Assembly (NCBI GenBank): GCA_035551355.1
Contig: DASZNF010000038.1
Coordinates: forward strand, 26,342-90,341
Direction of reading: 5' to 3'
Length of the DNA: 64,000 nucleotides
Source: DATATV01 sp035551355
Lineage (GTDB): Bacteria > Actinomycetota > Actinomycetes > Mycobacteriales > Pseudonocardiaceae
The notes beneath the pieces were generated by a model. It saw nothing but the letters and a program-made list of their open reading frames with translations, was not told where the DNA came from and ran no database searches. Each line of letters opens with the position of its first letter. Within the stretch, counting starts at the first letter, position 1. Of the stretch, positions 26,633-34,907 are shown one piece after another. The translations under genes and the position numbers were made by a program.

Positions 26633-27190
26633 ATGAGCTTCGAGTACCTCGCCGATCCGGCGGCCGGACCGCGCTGGCGGCACGTGCTGCCCGGTGCGCC
26701 CGAGCCGTTCTTCCTGTCCAGCGGCGAAGGCGAGCACGCCATGTTGTTCACCGACCTGTTCACGGTGCTGCTGTCCGGCGACGAGACCGAGGGCCAGTTC
26801 GGCGTGTTCACCAGTGCCGCACCCAGGGGCCAGCTCATCCCGGCCCACAACCACGCCGACACGCACGAGACGTTCTACGTGATCGAGGGCGCGGTCCGCG
26901 TCTACGTGGAAGGCCGGGACGGACGCAGGACCTCCAGGCTGCTCAACCCGGGCGATTTCGGTTTCGTGCCGGCGGGTTTGTCGCACGCGTACCAGGTCGA
27001 GCAGTCGGCGCGGCTGCTCGGCGTGGCGACCGCAGGCTTCGAGCGGTTCTTCCAGCACATGGGCACGCCGACCGAGCACGCCACGGCCGAGCAGCCGCCG
27101 TTCATCCCATCCCTGGACCGGATGCGCGCCGCAGGCGAGGCCCACCACACCCGGTTCCAGCCCGAACTGGACTGGTCGGACGCCACCTGA
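26633..27190 (+). CDS. Quercetin 2,3-dioxygenase-like cupin
   Basis: Cupin-fold metalloprotein of 185 residues, resembling actinobacterial quercetinases (QueD type) over most of its length. The metal-binding motif is visible in PAHNHADTHETFYVIEGAV (His, His, Glu), with the last His in PAGLSHAYQV. The family cleaves the heterocyclic ring of flavonols with O2, releasing a depside and CO. ATG at 26633 follows CGGAGGG; an in-frame ATG at 26597 has no ribosome site. It leads an operon with an esterase and a flavin monooxygenase, which would suit opening a flavonol, hydrolysing the depside ester, and hydroxylating a phenolic acid. That pathway is inference. Confidence 0.86.
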   Translation: MSFEYLADPAAGPRWRHVLPGAPEPFFLSSGEGEHAMLFTDLFTVLLSGDETEGQFGVFTSAAPRGQLIPAHNHADTHETFYVIEGAVRVYVEGRDGRRTSRLLNPGDFGFVPAGLSHAYQVEQSARLLGVATAGFERFFQHMGTPTEHATAEQPPFIPSLDRMRAAGEAHHTRFQPELDWSDAT

Positions 27191-28071
27191 TGCCCGGCCG
27201 GTTCGCCCCACCGCCGGAGCACGACGCGCCGCTTCCAGCGGCAACGATCGCCGCCGACGGCACCCGGTTGCACACCGCGGTGCCCTACGCTGATCTGCCC
27301 GGTTTCCGCCCGCTCGAACTCGACCTGGTCCTGCCGCCCGAATCGGCCGCACCACCGCCGCTGGTGCTGTTCCTGCACGGCGGCGGCTGGCGAGTCGGCA
27401 GCCGCCGCCGACTGGGTCCCGGTTTCGACACGGCCGAGGGGTTCGCCCGGATCGCGCGGGCCGGGATCGCCGTGGCCAGCGCCGACTACCGGCTCAGCGG
27501 CGAGGCCCGCTGGCCGGCCCAACTGCACGACGCCAAGGCCGCGGTCCGCTGGCTGCGGGCCCGCGCCGCCGAACTCGGCATCGACGGCACCCGGATCACC
27601 GCCTGGGGAGAGTCGGCCGGCGGGCACCTGGCCGCCCTGCTCGGCTTGACCGGCTCGGTGCCCGCCATGGAAGGAACCGTTGGTGTCACTGGGATATCCA
27701 GCGCTGTGGACGCGGTGGTGGCCTGGTACGCGCCCAGCGAGCTCGCCGCCGTCGGCGACCCGGCCGACCCGGCGTCCCGGGAAGCGGGCCTGCTCGGCGC
27801 GCCCCCGGCCACCATCCCGCACACCGCGGCCGAGGCCAGCCCGCTGACCCACGTGTCCGCCTCCGCGCCGCCGTTCCTGTTGCTGCACGGCACCGCCGAC
27901 CGGTTCGTCCCGGCCGAGCAGAGTCAGCGGCTGTGGCACCGGCTGTGCGCCGTCGGCGCGGCGGCCGAACTGCACCTGATCGACGGTGCCGACCACATGT
28001 GGCTGGGTTCCGACAACGGACCGGAAACCGCGTTGAGACACACGATCGACTTCCTCACGGCCGGCCGATGA
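27190..28071 (+). CDS. Alpha/beta hydrolase, HSL-type esterase
   Basis: Esterase/lipase of the hormone-sensitive-lipase group, 293 residues. It has the HGGG oxyanion motif (FLHGGGWRVG, about residue 62), the nucleophile GESAGGH (Ser about residue 142), Asp in HGTADRFVP and His in DGADHMWLG. The ATG at 27190 overlaps the last base of the cupin stop (TGATG), so it is translationally coupled. In context it could hydrolyse the aryl ester product of the cupin dioxygenase. Confidence 0.88.
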   Translation: MPGRFAPPPEHDAPLPAATIAADGTRLHTAVPYADLPGFRPLELDLVLPPESAAPPPLVLFLHGGGWRVGSRRRLGPGFDTAEGFARIARAGIAVASADYRLSGEARWPAQLHDAKAAVRWLRARAAELGIDGTRITAWGESAGGHLAALLGLTGSVPAMEGTVGVTGISSAVDAVVAWYAPSELAAVGDPADPASREAGLLGAPPATIPHTAAEASPLTHVSASAPPFLLLHGTADRFVPAEQSQRLWHRLCAVGAAAELHLIDGADHMWLGSDNGPETALRHTIDFLTAGR

Positions 28072-29651
28072 CCACCCGGACGCCGGTACTGATCTGCGGC
28101 GGCGGCCCCAGCGGACTGGCGGCGGCCATCGAACTGGGCCGCCGGGGCATCGAGGTCACCGTGGTCGAGCCGCGCACCGAACTGGACCCGCTGCGGGCCC
28201 GGGCCAAGACCACCAACATCCGCACCATGGAACACCTGCGCCGCTGGGGCCTGGCCGATCGGCTGCGCGCGGCCAGTCCGCTGCCCGTGGCCTACGCCCA
28301 GGACGTGGTGTTCTGTACCGGAATGTTCGGCCACGAGATCACCCGGTTTCGCAACGCCTTCGGGCTCACCGTCCAGCGGCGCGAGGAGTACGCCGAACCC
28401 GGTCAGCAGGTGCCGCAGCCGGTGGTCGAACGGGTGCTGCGGGAGGCCGCCGCCGACCTGCCCAGTGTGCGGCTGCTGCTGGGCCGGCAGGTCACCGCGA
28501 TCACCGACGGCCCGGACGAGGTCCGCGCCACGGTCCAGACCACGGCCGGCGAATCGCGGGAGATCCGCGCCGACTACCTGTTCGGCGCGGACGGCAGCAG
28601 CAGCCTGAGCCGGCCCGCGATCGGCGCCCGCTACCACGGTTTCTCGGGCACCCTGCCCAATCTCAGCGTCACCTTCCGGTGTCCGGCTCTGGAACGCTCC
28701 CCGCTGTCCGACACCGCCGTGCACTACTGGGTGATCGGCGCGGCGGTCGGCGGACTGCTCGGCCGGCTCGATCTGGACGGCACCTGGTGGGCCATCGTGC
28801 AGGGCATCGACGACCCGGCCGCCGATCCCGCCGCGCTGGTGCGCGAGTTGCTGGGCGCCGACGTCGAGGTGGGGGTGCTGGCCACCGATCCGTGGTCGGC
28901 CCGGATGCTGCTGGCCGACCGCTACCGGGGGCAGCGGGTGTTCCTGGTCGGCGACGCGGCCCACCTCAACCCGCCGTGGGGCGGGCACGGGTTCAACACC
29001 TGTGTGGGGGACGCGGTCAATCTCGGCTGGAAGCTCGCCGCCGTGCTGCGCGGCTGGGCGCCGGAGTCGCTGCTGGACAGCTACCAGGCCGAGCGCCATC
29101 CGGTCGCCGCCCGCACCATCGACGCCGCCGGCGCGCAGGAGCAGTTCCTCGCCCCCGCCTTCGCCGACGCCGATCTCGAATCCGACGATGCGTTGCGCGC
29201 CGAACTCGCGCACCGGCTGCGGGTGAAGACCGCCGAGTTCCACTCCCTCGGCCTCGTCCTCGGCTACGACTACCGCGACTCGCCGATCGTGATCGCGGAC
29301 GGTAGTCCCGGCCCGGAACCGGAACTGGAAACCTTCACGCCATCACCCCACCCCGGCGCCCGGCTCCCCCACGCCTGGCTCCCGGACGGCCACTCGCTCT
29401 ACGACCGGCTCGGCCCGGAATTCTCCTTGCTGATACTGGAAACCAACGCCGATCCGACCGGCCTGCTGTCCGCCGCGAAGCGCGCGAATGTGCCCATGGA
29501 GAACTTGTCGCTCACGGACCTACCGCACCTACGGAACCGTTATGGCGCGGCAATGGTGATCGTCCGGCCCGACCAGCACATCGCCTGGCGCGGCGACCGC
29601 ATCGACGATCCGAACGCCCTGCTGGCAAAGATCACCGGTGCGACAAGCTGA
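28068..29651 (+). CDS. FAD-dependent aromatic monooxygenase (PHBH/PheA type)
   Basis: Class A flavin monooxygenase, 527 residues. It has the FAD-binding GGGPSGLAAAIELGRRG (residues ~11-27), the middle DG-type motif LFGADGSSS, the second FAD motif VFLVGDAAHLNPPWGGHG, and a C-terminal thioredoxin-like region typical of phenol- or polyketide-hydroxylating members. It hydroxylates an aromatic ring with NAD(P)H and O2. ATG at 28068 overlaps the esterase stop (ATGA). Last gene of the three-gene operon, convergent with its IclR regulator 10 bases away. Confidence 0.9.
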   Translation: MTTRTPVLICGGGPSGLAAAIELGRRGIEVTVVEPRTELDPLRARAKTTNIRTMEHLRRWGLADRLRAASPLPVAYAQDVVFCTGMFGHEITRFRNAFGLTVQRREEYAEPGQQVPQPVVERVLREAAADLPSVRLLLGRQVTAITDGPDEVRATVQTTAGESREIRADYLFGADGSSSLSRPAIGARYHGFSGTLPNLSVTFRCPALERSPLSDTAVHYWVIGAAVGGLLGRLDLDGTWWAIVQGIDDPAADPAALVRELLGADVEVGVLATDPWSARMLLADRYRGQRVFLVGDAAHLNPPWGGHGFNTCVGDAVNLGWKLAAVLRGWAPESLLDSYQAERHPVAARTIDAAGAQEQFLAPAFADADLESDDALRAELAHRLRVKTAEFHSLGLVLGYDYRDSPIVIADGSPGPEPELETFTPSPHPGARLPHAWLPDGHSLYDRLGPEFSLLILETNADPTGLLSAAKRANVPMENLSLTDLPHLRNRYGAAMVIVRPDQHIAWRGDRIDDPNALLAKITGATS

Positions 29652-29661
29652 CCTGATCGGC

Positions 29662-30462
29662 TCAGGCGCCGAACGCCCGCCCCGCACCGAGTTCCCGCGA
29701 AATCCCCTGGGCCGCGGTCTGCACGGCCAGGCCCAGCCGACGGGGCTGGGCGCCGCGTTCCGGCAGCAGCACACTGATCGCCGCGACCACCTCGTCCGCC
29801 TGGCCGTAGATCGGCGCGGCCACCGACACCAGCGGCTCGGTCTCGTACCGGCGCAGGACGGCCAGCCGCTCGCGCCGCACCGCGGCCAGCGTGCGCCGCA
29901 ACACCGCGGGCGGGATCAGCACGTCGTCGGGCTCGCGGTGCACCGGCGCGGCCAGCAGTTCCTCCTGCACCTCGGCCGGCGCGAAGCCGAGCAGGGCCAG
30001 GCCGATTCCGGTGGAGTGCAACGGAACGTGGCCGCCGACCCGGTACTGCACGGGCGTGGCCGCGTGCCCGGACAGCCGCTCGACCAGCGTCGCCCGCAGT
30101 CCATCCCGGACCCCCAGCAGCACGTGCTGGCGGGTCACCATGGCCAGGTCGGTCAGATAGGGCAGGGCGATCTCGCGCAGCCCGTACCCGCGCGGCGCCA
30201 GCGACGCGACCTCCAGCAACCGCAACCCCACGCAGAACCGTCCGTCCGGCCCGCGTTCCAGCGCACCCCAATCCAGCAGCCGGTTGGCCAGCCGCAGCGC
30301 GGAACTGGTGGGCATCCCGGTGCGCCGGGCCAGTTCCCCGATGCGCAGCCGGCGATGCTCCCCGTCGAACGCGGCCAGCAGGGACAGCGCCCGGTCGACC
30401 ACCGGCGCCCCGTGCGGCGGCCGCCGTCCCCGCGCCGGCGCGCCGTCGTTGTCGCGTTCCAT
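29662..30462 (-). CDS. IclR-family regulator of the cupin-esterase-monooxygenase operon
   Basis: IclR-type regulator of 266 residues: winged helix at about 20-75 (VVDRALSLLAAFDG, MPTSSALRLANRLLDWG) and an effector domain (HSTGIGLALLGF, VSVAAPIYGQADEVVAAI). It is convergent with the operon. Its start codon lies inside a palindromic site almost identical to the one in the cupin promoter, which predicts autoregulation plus control of the operon. Effectors of this family are often aromatic acids, matching the enzymes. Confidence 0.92.
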   Translation of the reverse strand: MERDNDGAPARGRRPPHGAPVVDRALSLLAAFDGEHRRLRIGELARRTGMPTSSALRLANRLLDWGALERGPDGRFCVGLRLLEVASLAPRGYGLREIALPYLTDLAMVTRQHVLLGVRDGLRATLVERLSGHAATPVQYRVGGHVPLHSTGIGLALLGFAPAEVQEELLAAPVHREPDDVLIPPAVLRRTLAAVRRERLAVLRRYETEPLVSVAAPIYGQADEVVAAISVLLPERGAQPRRLGLAVQTAAQGISRELGAGRAFGA

Positions 30463-30471
30463 TGAATGGCA
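30457..30471. promoter_or_regulatory. IclR operator, copy 2 (IclR own start region)
   Basis: TTCCATTGAATGGCA, centred on the palindrome CCATT-G-AATGG, overlaps the ATG at 30462 of the minus-strand IclR gene. Its reverse complement matches 26551-26565 at 14 of 15 positions. Position over the start suggests repression by occlusion. Confidence 0.7.
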
Positions 30472-30473
30472 GT

Positions 30474-30692
30474 ATGCCCGGCCGCCGAGCCCGACGCCGA
30501 GCGGCAGTTGATCTGTTGGCCACCCACCGCACGGCCGCCGACCTCGAGGATCTGCGGCAACACCTGCGGACGTTGAGGCGGGCGGCCAAGAACCGGGACA
30601 GCTTCATGCGGGCGATCTGGACGGCACGAAGGCCGCGGTCGACGAGCACCACGGCCTGCTTCCGGCCCCGACCAACAGAAACTAGCGGTTGA
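30474..30692 (+). CDS. Doubtful short open frame, about 72 residues
   Basis: A short frame in the gap between the IclR gene and the DUF3500 gene. The first half predicts amphipathic helices (ATHRTAADLEDLRQHLRTLR), but the second half is basic and low in complexity. No ribosome binding site or family was recognised. It may be a decayed fragment or not coding at all. Confidence 0.2.
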   Translation: MPGRRARRRAAVDLLATHRTAADLEDLRQHLRTLRRAAKNRDSFMRAIWTARRPRSTSTTACFRPRPTETSG

Positions 30693-30700
30693 ATGACCCT

Positions 30701-31987
30701 ATGACGAAGGACTCGCCGGCCCCGGCCCAGGGCACCGCAGGCAGCGCCGAGTTCCGCCGTTACCTGTTCCGGCCGGACTCCCCGCGAATCACCGGCCTCC
30801 AGGGCCTGGACGCCTACGCCTATCGCGAGGCGGCCAAGCGGGACCCGTTCACCGGCGGCCTGATCCGCGGCTGGAAACCGTTGCAACGCCAGGAGTTCCG
30901 CGGCATCACCGAGAACGGCACGCTCCACCCCGAGGTCCACCCGTTCACCCCGGCCCGACCGGGCGAACGGGCCCCGGTCGAGCCGATGGTCGCCGCCGCC
31001 CGTGCACTGCTGGACACGCTGGACACGGACAACCGCGCCAAGCTCAGCTACCCGGTCGACTCGGTCGAGTGGCAGACCTGGGCCAACCCGGAGTTCCTGC
31101 AGTTCGACACCGGCATCCGGCTGGAGTTCCAGCCGGAGCCGGTCCGCGAAGCCGCGACGGAGCTGGTGCGCGCCTCGCTGAGCGAGGAAGGCTACCGCCT
31201 GGTCCGCGATATGATGCGCATCAACGGTTTTCTCGGCGAGGTGGTCGGATTGCCGGGCATCCTCAACGAGTTCAGCTACAACCTCGCCCTCTACGGCGAG
31301 CCCGACCCGGTCGCCCCGTGGGGCTGGCAGCTGTTCGGTCACCACTGCGCGGTCAACTGCCTGGTCGTCGCCGGACGCATGGTGATCAGCCCGGTCTTCC
31401 TGGGCGCCGAGCCCAACGAGATCGACGCGGGCCCGCACGCGGGCACCACCGCCTACACCGACCGAATCCGCCTCGGCACCGACCTGATGGCCGCACTGCC
31501 CGTGGCTCAGCGGCGCGCGGCCGTGGTGCACGAGCGGATGGTCGACCCGGCGATGCCCGCGGGCCGGGTGCATCCGGGCGACGAGCGGCACCTCGGCGGC
31601 GCCTTCCAGGACAACCGGATCATCCCGGTGGAGGGCATCCCAGCCGCCGAGATGCCGGTTGCCGCGCAACGGATCGCGCTGGCGATCCTCGAATCCTTCG
31701 GGTCCCTGCTGCCCGAGGGCCCACGGACGGCCCGGATGCGCGAAATACGGGAGCATCTCGGCGAAACCTGGTTCTCCTGGATCGGCGGGCACGAGCCGGG
31801 AGAGGTGTTCTACTACCGTGTCCAGTCGCCCGTTGTCATCGCCGAACTCGACCACCACTGCGGCGTCTTCCTCGACTACGACACCCCGAAGACCTTCCAC
31901 ATCCACACCGTGCTGCGCACCCCGCACGGCAACGACTACGGCCGCGCCTGGGTCCGCCAATGGATGAACGGTGAGATCAGCGGGTGA
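30701..31987 (+). CDS. DUF3500 domain-containing protein
   Basis: 428-residue protein of the DUF3500 family, whose biochemical role is unknown. Typical features are the VEWQTWANPEFLQFDTGIRL segment, the His-rich WGWQLFGHHCAVNCLVV core, and the C-terminal IAELDHHCGVFLDYDTPKTF with HIHTVLRTPHGNDYG. The conserved His residues suggest a metal site. ATG at 30701 has no clear ribosome site; an in-frame TTG at 30689 is possible, and a leaderless start is plausible. It stands alone. Its 3' end overlaps a transporter remnant on the other strand. Confidence 0.85.
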   Translation: MTKDSPAPAQGTAGSAEFRRYLFRPDSPRITGLQGLDAYAYREAAKRDPFTGGLIRGWKPLQRQEFRGITENGTLHPEVHPFTPARPGERAPVEPMVAAARALLDTLDTDNRAKLSYPVDSVEWQTWANPEFLQFDTGIRLEFQPEPVREAATELVRASLSEEGYRLVRDMMRINGFLGEVVGLPGILNEFSYNLALYGEPDPVAPWGWQLFGHHCAVNCLVVAGRMVISPVFLGAEPNEIDAGPHAGTTAYTDRIRLGTDLMAALPVAQRRAAVVHERMVDPAMPAGRVHPGDERHLGGAFQDNRIIPVEGIPAAEMPVAAQRIALAILESFGSLLPEGPRTARMREIREHLGETWFSWIGGHEPGEVFYYRVQSPVVIAELDHHCGVFLDYDTPKTFHIHTVLRTPHGNDYGRAWVRQWMNGEISG

Positions 31988-32172
31988 TGAGCGGGCGTCC
32001 GAGCGGGAGCTCACTGCCACCGGTCCCGGTGCACACCAGATCGGCGCAGAGGTAGACGGCGACCGCAGTGAAGGCGAACACGATCACGCCCGCCGATGCG
32101 GGTCAGGCTGGTCGAACCGGTCGCGGCCCCGGCCAGCAGCACCGCGAACGCGACGCCGATCAGACCCAGCGG
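31977..32172 (-). pseudogene. C-terminal remnant of a GPR1/FUN34/YaaH-type acetate transporter
   Basis: The minus strand reads a hydrophobic helix GLIGVAFAVLLAGAATG then TSLTRIGG. A one-base frameshift later it continues VIVFAFTAVAVYLCADLV and ELPLGRPLITR before a stop at 31977. The order helix, LTRIGG, helix, LPLGRP-like end resembles the C-terminus of acetate uptake transporters. The upstream two thirds are absent, and the preserved part is frameshifted. It therefore looks like a decayed gene end left between the DUF3500 and PLP genes. Confidence 0.5.
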
Positions 32173-32191
32173 CGCCGATCAGACCCAGCGG
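32154..32191. repeat. 19-bp perfect tandem duplication
   Basis: CGCCGATCAGACCCAGCGG occurs twice in direct contact (32154-32172 and 32173-32191). The second copy encodes the last codons and stop of the PLP deaminase gene, and the first continues into the transporter remnant. It is a likely replication-slippage or end-joining scar at a rearrangement point. Confidence 0.85.
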
Positions 32192-33165
32192 CGGTAGGCA
32201 TCCACGTTCACATTGCTGCCACAGACGATGGTGACCACATGTCGCCCCGCGAACCGCTCCCGATCCTCGAGAATCGCCGCAATGCCCAACGCCGCCGACG
32301 GCTCGACGACAAGACCGGCGTGCTCGAACAACATCCGCATCCCCGCGATGATCGATTCTTCCCGCACCAGCACGGCATCGTCGGCGACCACGAGCAGATC
32401 GTCCAGCACGGCCGGGATCGGATTCCGGCCCGCGACGCCGTCCGCGATGGTGTCGGTCGAGTCGGTGGTGACGACACGTCGTCGGCGCCAGGAGCGCGTC
32501 ATCGCCGGTGCGCCGTGGGGCTGCACGCAGATCACCTCGATGCCGGGCGCCAATTCCTTGATCACCTGCCCCACACCGGTGGCCAACGCCCCGCCGCCCA
32601 GCGCGATCAGCACGGCGTCGAACGAGGACGCGGCTTCCGAGGAAGTGACGTCAGAGGAGGCGGCGTTCACAAGTTCCAGTCCGATGGTTCCGGCGCCCTC
32701 GCAGGTCTCGATGTCCAAACTGTCCTCGACCAGCCGGATCCCGTCCTGGCGCGCGATATCCGCCGCCCGCTCCCGAGCCAGATCGAAGTCGCCCTCCACC
32801 AGCTCCAGCCGAGCGCCCAGCGCCCGAATGCGCTCCAGTTTGGTCACGGGCGCGAACCGAGACGCCACAACGGTCACGTCGAGCCGCCGACAGCGACCCG
32901 ACCACGCGAGGGCCTGGCCCAGATTGCCCGCACTGGCACAAACCACAGCATTCGAGCCGGTGTCAGCGAGCTTGCTCGCGACCACCTCGGTACCCCGGGC
33001 CTTGAAGCTCCGAACCGGATTCGCCGTCTCCAGCTTGATACTCACCGCGCACCCCAGCCGCGGCTCCAACGCCTCGCAGCGGTACATCGGGGTGTCCAGG
33101 AAGGCCGGGTCGATCAGCCGACGAGCGGCCCTGATCCGACCCAGATCGAGGCGCGTTCCCTGCAC
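32179..33165 (-). CDS. PLP-dependent threonine/serine dehydratase-like enzyme
   Basis: Fold-type II PLP enzyme, 328 residues. The Schiff-base Lys is in RSFKARGTEVV (about residue 54), the cofactor loop ASAGNLGQALA follows, and the phosphate-binding glycine loop is GGGALATGVG. It most resembles catabolic threonine/serine dehydratases or serine racemase-like enzymes, producing a 2-oxo acid and ammonia. No ACT regulatory domain is present. The C-terminus lies in the 19-bp tandem duplication. Its upstream 185 bases (33166-33350) show no gene. Confidence 0.87.
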   Translation of the reverse strand: MQGTRLDLGRIRAARRLIDPAFLDTPMYRCEALEPRLGCAVSIKLETANPVRSFKARGTEVVASKLADTGSNAVVCASAGNLGQALAWSGRCRRLDVTVVASRFAPVTKLERIRALGARLELVEGDFDLARERAADIARQDGIRLVEDSLDIETCEGAGTIGLELVNAASSDVTSSEAASSFDAVLIALGGGALATGVGQVIKELAPGIEVICVQPHGAPAMTRSWRRRRVVTTDSTDTIADGVAGRNPIPAVLDDLLVVADDAVLVREESIIAGMRMLFEHAGLVVEPSAALGIAAILEDRERFAGRHVVTIVCGSNVNVDAYRRWV

Positions 33166-33350
33166 AACACGGCAGCGTAGCGCTGAACTGGCCGGACGCT
33201 CGGCTCAGCGCTCCGGGCGTTGCCGCGCGGGTCGGTCCTGTCGTCTCCCCGTGCACGACGGGACCGACCCGCCCCGGTCCGGCTCAGCGGCGGCACCTGC
33301 TACACGCAAGGCGGCGCTCCGGAGGTTCACGCAACGTGATTCCGAGCAGG

Positions 33351-33854
33351 TCAGGCTTCCGGCAGCGCGTTGTCGTACTTGGCCAGCAGCCCCAGCAACC
33401 GCTCGTCGATGCGCTCCGGCCCCCACGGCTGCACCTGCACCCCCGGCCGCGGCTCGTCCCCGCCCTCGATGAACAGACCCTCCGCGCCGCCGGGCGTGTA
33501 CACGAAGATCATCCGCACCGGCTGGATGCCGGTGTTGGTGAACCGGTGGGTGATACCGCGCGGGCAGAACACCAGGTCGCCCGCACCTGCGGTGATCACC
33601 CGCTCGCCCTGGAGGAACTCCAGTTCACCGGAGATCAGATAGAACGTCTCGTCCGTGTTGGGATGGATGTGCGGGGCGGGCCCGCCGCCGGGCGGCACGG
33701 TCGCCTCGATCAGGCCCAGCGCGCCGCCGGACTGCGCGGCGGTCAGTTTCGTGGTCAGGATGTCGCCGTTGAACCATGTGGTGACGCCCCCACCCGCGCC
33801 GACGTGCAACGCGGCCGGGCCGGCCGACGAGTCGAGGACTTCCGGAAAACTCAC
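33351..33854 (-). CDS. Cupin-domain protein (quercetinase-like)
   Basis: Single-domain cupin of 167 residues. Its metal motif in PAPHIHPNTDETFYLISGEL (His, His, Glu) is followed by the second-motif His in PRGITHRFTNTG. Function could be dioxygenase, isomerase or binding protein. GTG at 33854 has CTGGAG at good spacing. It is divergent from the XRE regulator at 33998; the gap holds a 9-bp inverted repeat, suggesting control of the cupin gene by that regulator. Confidence 0.85.
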   Translation of the reverse strand: MSFPEVLDSSAGPAALHVGAGGGVTTWFNGDILTTKLTAAQSGGALGLIEATVPPGGGPAPHIHPNTDETFYLISGELEFLQGERVITAGAGDLVFCPRGITHRFTNTGIQPVRMIFVYTPGGAEGLFIEGGDEPRPGVQVQPWGPERIDERLLGLLAKYDNALPEA

Positions 33855-33938
33855 TGCGTCACTCCAGTTTTCGTATATGTGCCAAGGATTCGCGCCGTTA
33901 CGCGGCGCTCGATCAGCCAAACAGAAACGAGCGGCCGC

Positions 33939-33963
33939 AACCTGGCCCAGAAATGGCCAGGTT
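33939..33963. promoter_or_regulatory. Putative XRE operator between cupin and regulator
   Basis: AACCTGGCC (33939-33947) and GGCCAGGTT (33955-33963) are perfect inverted arms around a 7-base spacer in the 143-bp divergent region between the cupin and the XRE regulator. Confidence 0.5.
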
Positions 33964-33997
33964 CGCGCGCTACGCTGCCGCGAATGACTGGGGATCG

Positions 33998-34831
33998 ATG
34001 AGCGGGCGGCACAACGCGGGGCTGGGCGAATTTCTGCGCACCCGGCGGTCCCGGGTCGCGCCGCGCGAGGTCGGCCTGCCGGATCGGCCGCGCCGCCGGG
34101 TGCCGGGCCTGCGCCGCGAGGAACTGGCCGAACTGGCCGGAATGAGCCCGGACTACTACACCCGGCTGGAGCAGGGCCGCCACCCCACGGCCTCCCCCAC
34201 CGTCCTCGACGCGCTGGCCCGCGCGCTGCGCCTGCCCGCCGACGAGCGCGCGCATCTGTACGCGCTGGCCCAGGCGGTCGATCCGGCCGCACACCACGAT
34301 CGCGACGCAGCCGACCCGGACGCGCTGCGGCGGATGTTCGACGTGTTCGGCCTCGCCCCGGCGGTGCTGTGTGGTCCGTTCTCCGACATCCTGGCCGTCA
34401 ACGACGCGGCCGGTTTCCTGTACGACACCGATTTCGACGCGCTGCCCGCCGCCGAGCGCAACAGCATTCACTGGATGCTCACCGCCCCGGCCGCCCGCGC
34501 GCTCTACGCGGAGGGCTGGGAACAGGCGGCCAGTGAGATGGTCGGCAAGCTGCGCATGGAGGTCAGCCAACACCCGGCCCACCAGCGGGCCCAGGAACTG
34601 GTGGCGCTGCTGGGCGAACGCAGCCAACTGTTCCGCCGGGTCTGGCGGCAGCACGACATCTCCACCTGCGTGCAGGACGTCAAAACCCTGCGCCACCGGC
34701 TGGCCGGCGAGCTGCGGTTGCGCAGCGAGGCGGTCACCGTGCACAGCTCCCCCGGCCAGGTCTTCTACCTGCTGCTGCCGGTCGACTCGGCGTTCGAGAC
34801 GGCCTTTCGCCGGTACGCGACCAGCCGGTAG
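33998..34831 (+). CDS. XRE-family regulator with MmyB-like ligand-binding domain
   Basis: 277-residue regulator. The N-terminal XRE helix-turn-helix is LRREELAELAGMSPDYYTRL then QGRHPTASPTVLDALARAL. It is followed by a PAS-like MmyB domain (PAVLCGPFSDILAVNDAA, later FYLLLPVDSAFE). This two-domain form is widespread in actinobacteria and usually controls an adjacent oxidoreductase. ATG at 33998 is preferred over the in-frame 33953 start, because the HTH leader MSGRHNAGLGEFLRTRR is typical. Divergent from the cupin, upstream of the deleted acyl-CoA dehydrogenase. Confidence 0.9.
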   Translation: MSGRHNAGLGEFLRTRRSRVAPREVGLPDRPRRRVPGLRREELAELAGMSPDYYTRLEQGRHPTASPTVLDALARALRLPADERAHLYALAQAVDPAAHHDRDAADPDALRRMFDVFGLAPAVLCGPFSDILAVNDAAGFLYDTDFDALPAAERNSIHWMLTAPAARALYAEGWEQAASEMVGKLRMEVSQHPAHQRAQELVALLGERSQLFRRVWRQHDISTCVQDVKTLRHRLAGELRLRSEAVTVHSSPGQVFYLLLPVDSAFETAFRRYATSR

Positions 34832-34907
34832 GCGCGATCGAACCGGGTACGGCGCCGCGCCCGTGCAACAAGTGCTGCCGAAGGTCGGCAGTGCTACCGC
34901 ACGAGGG

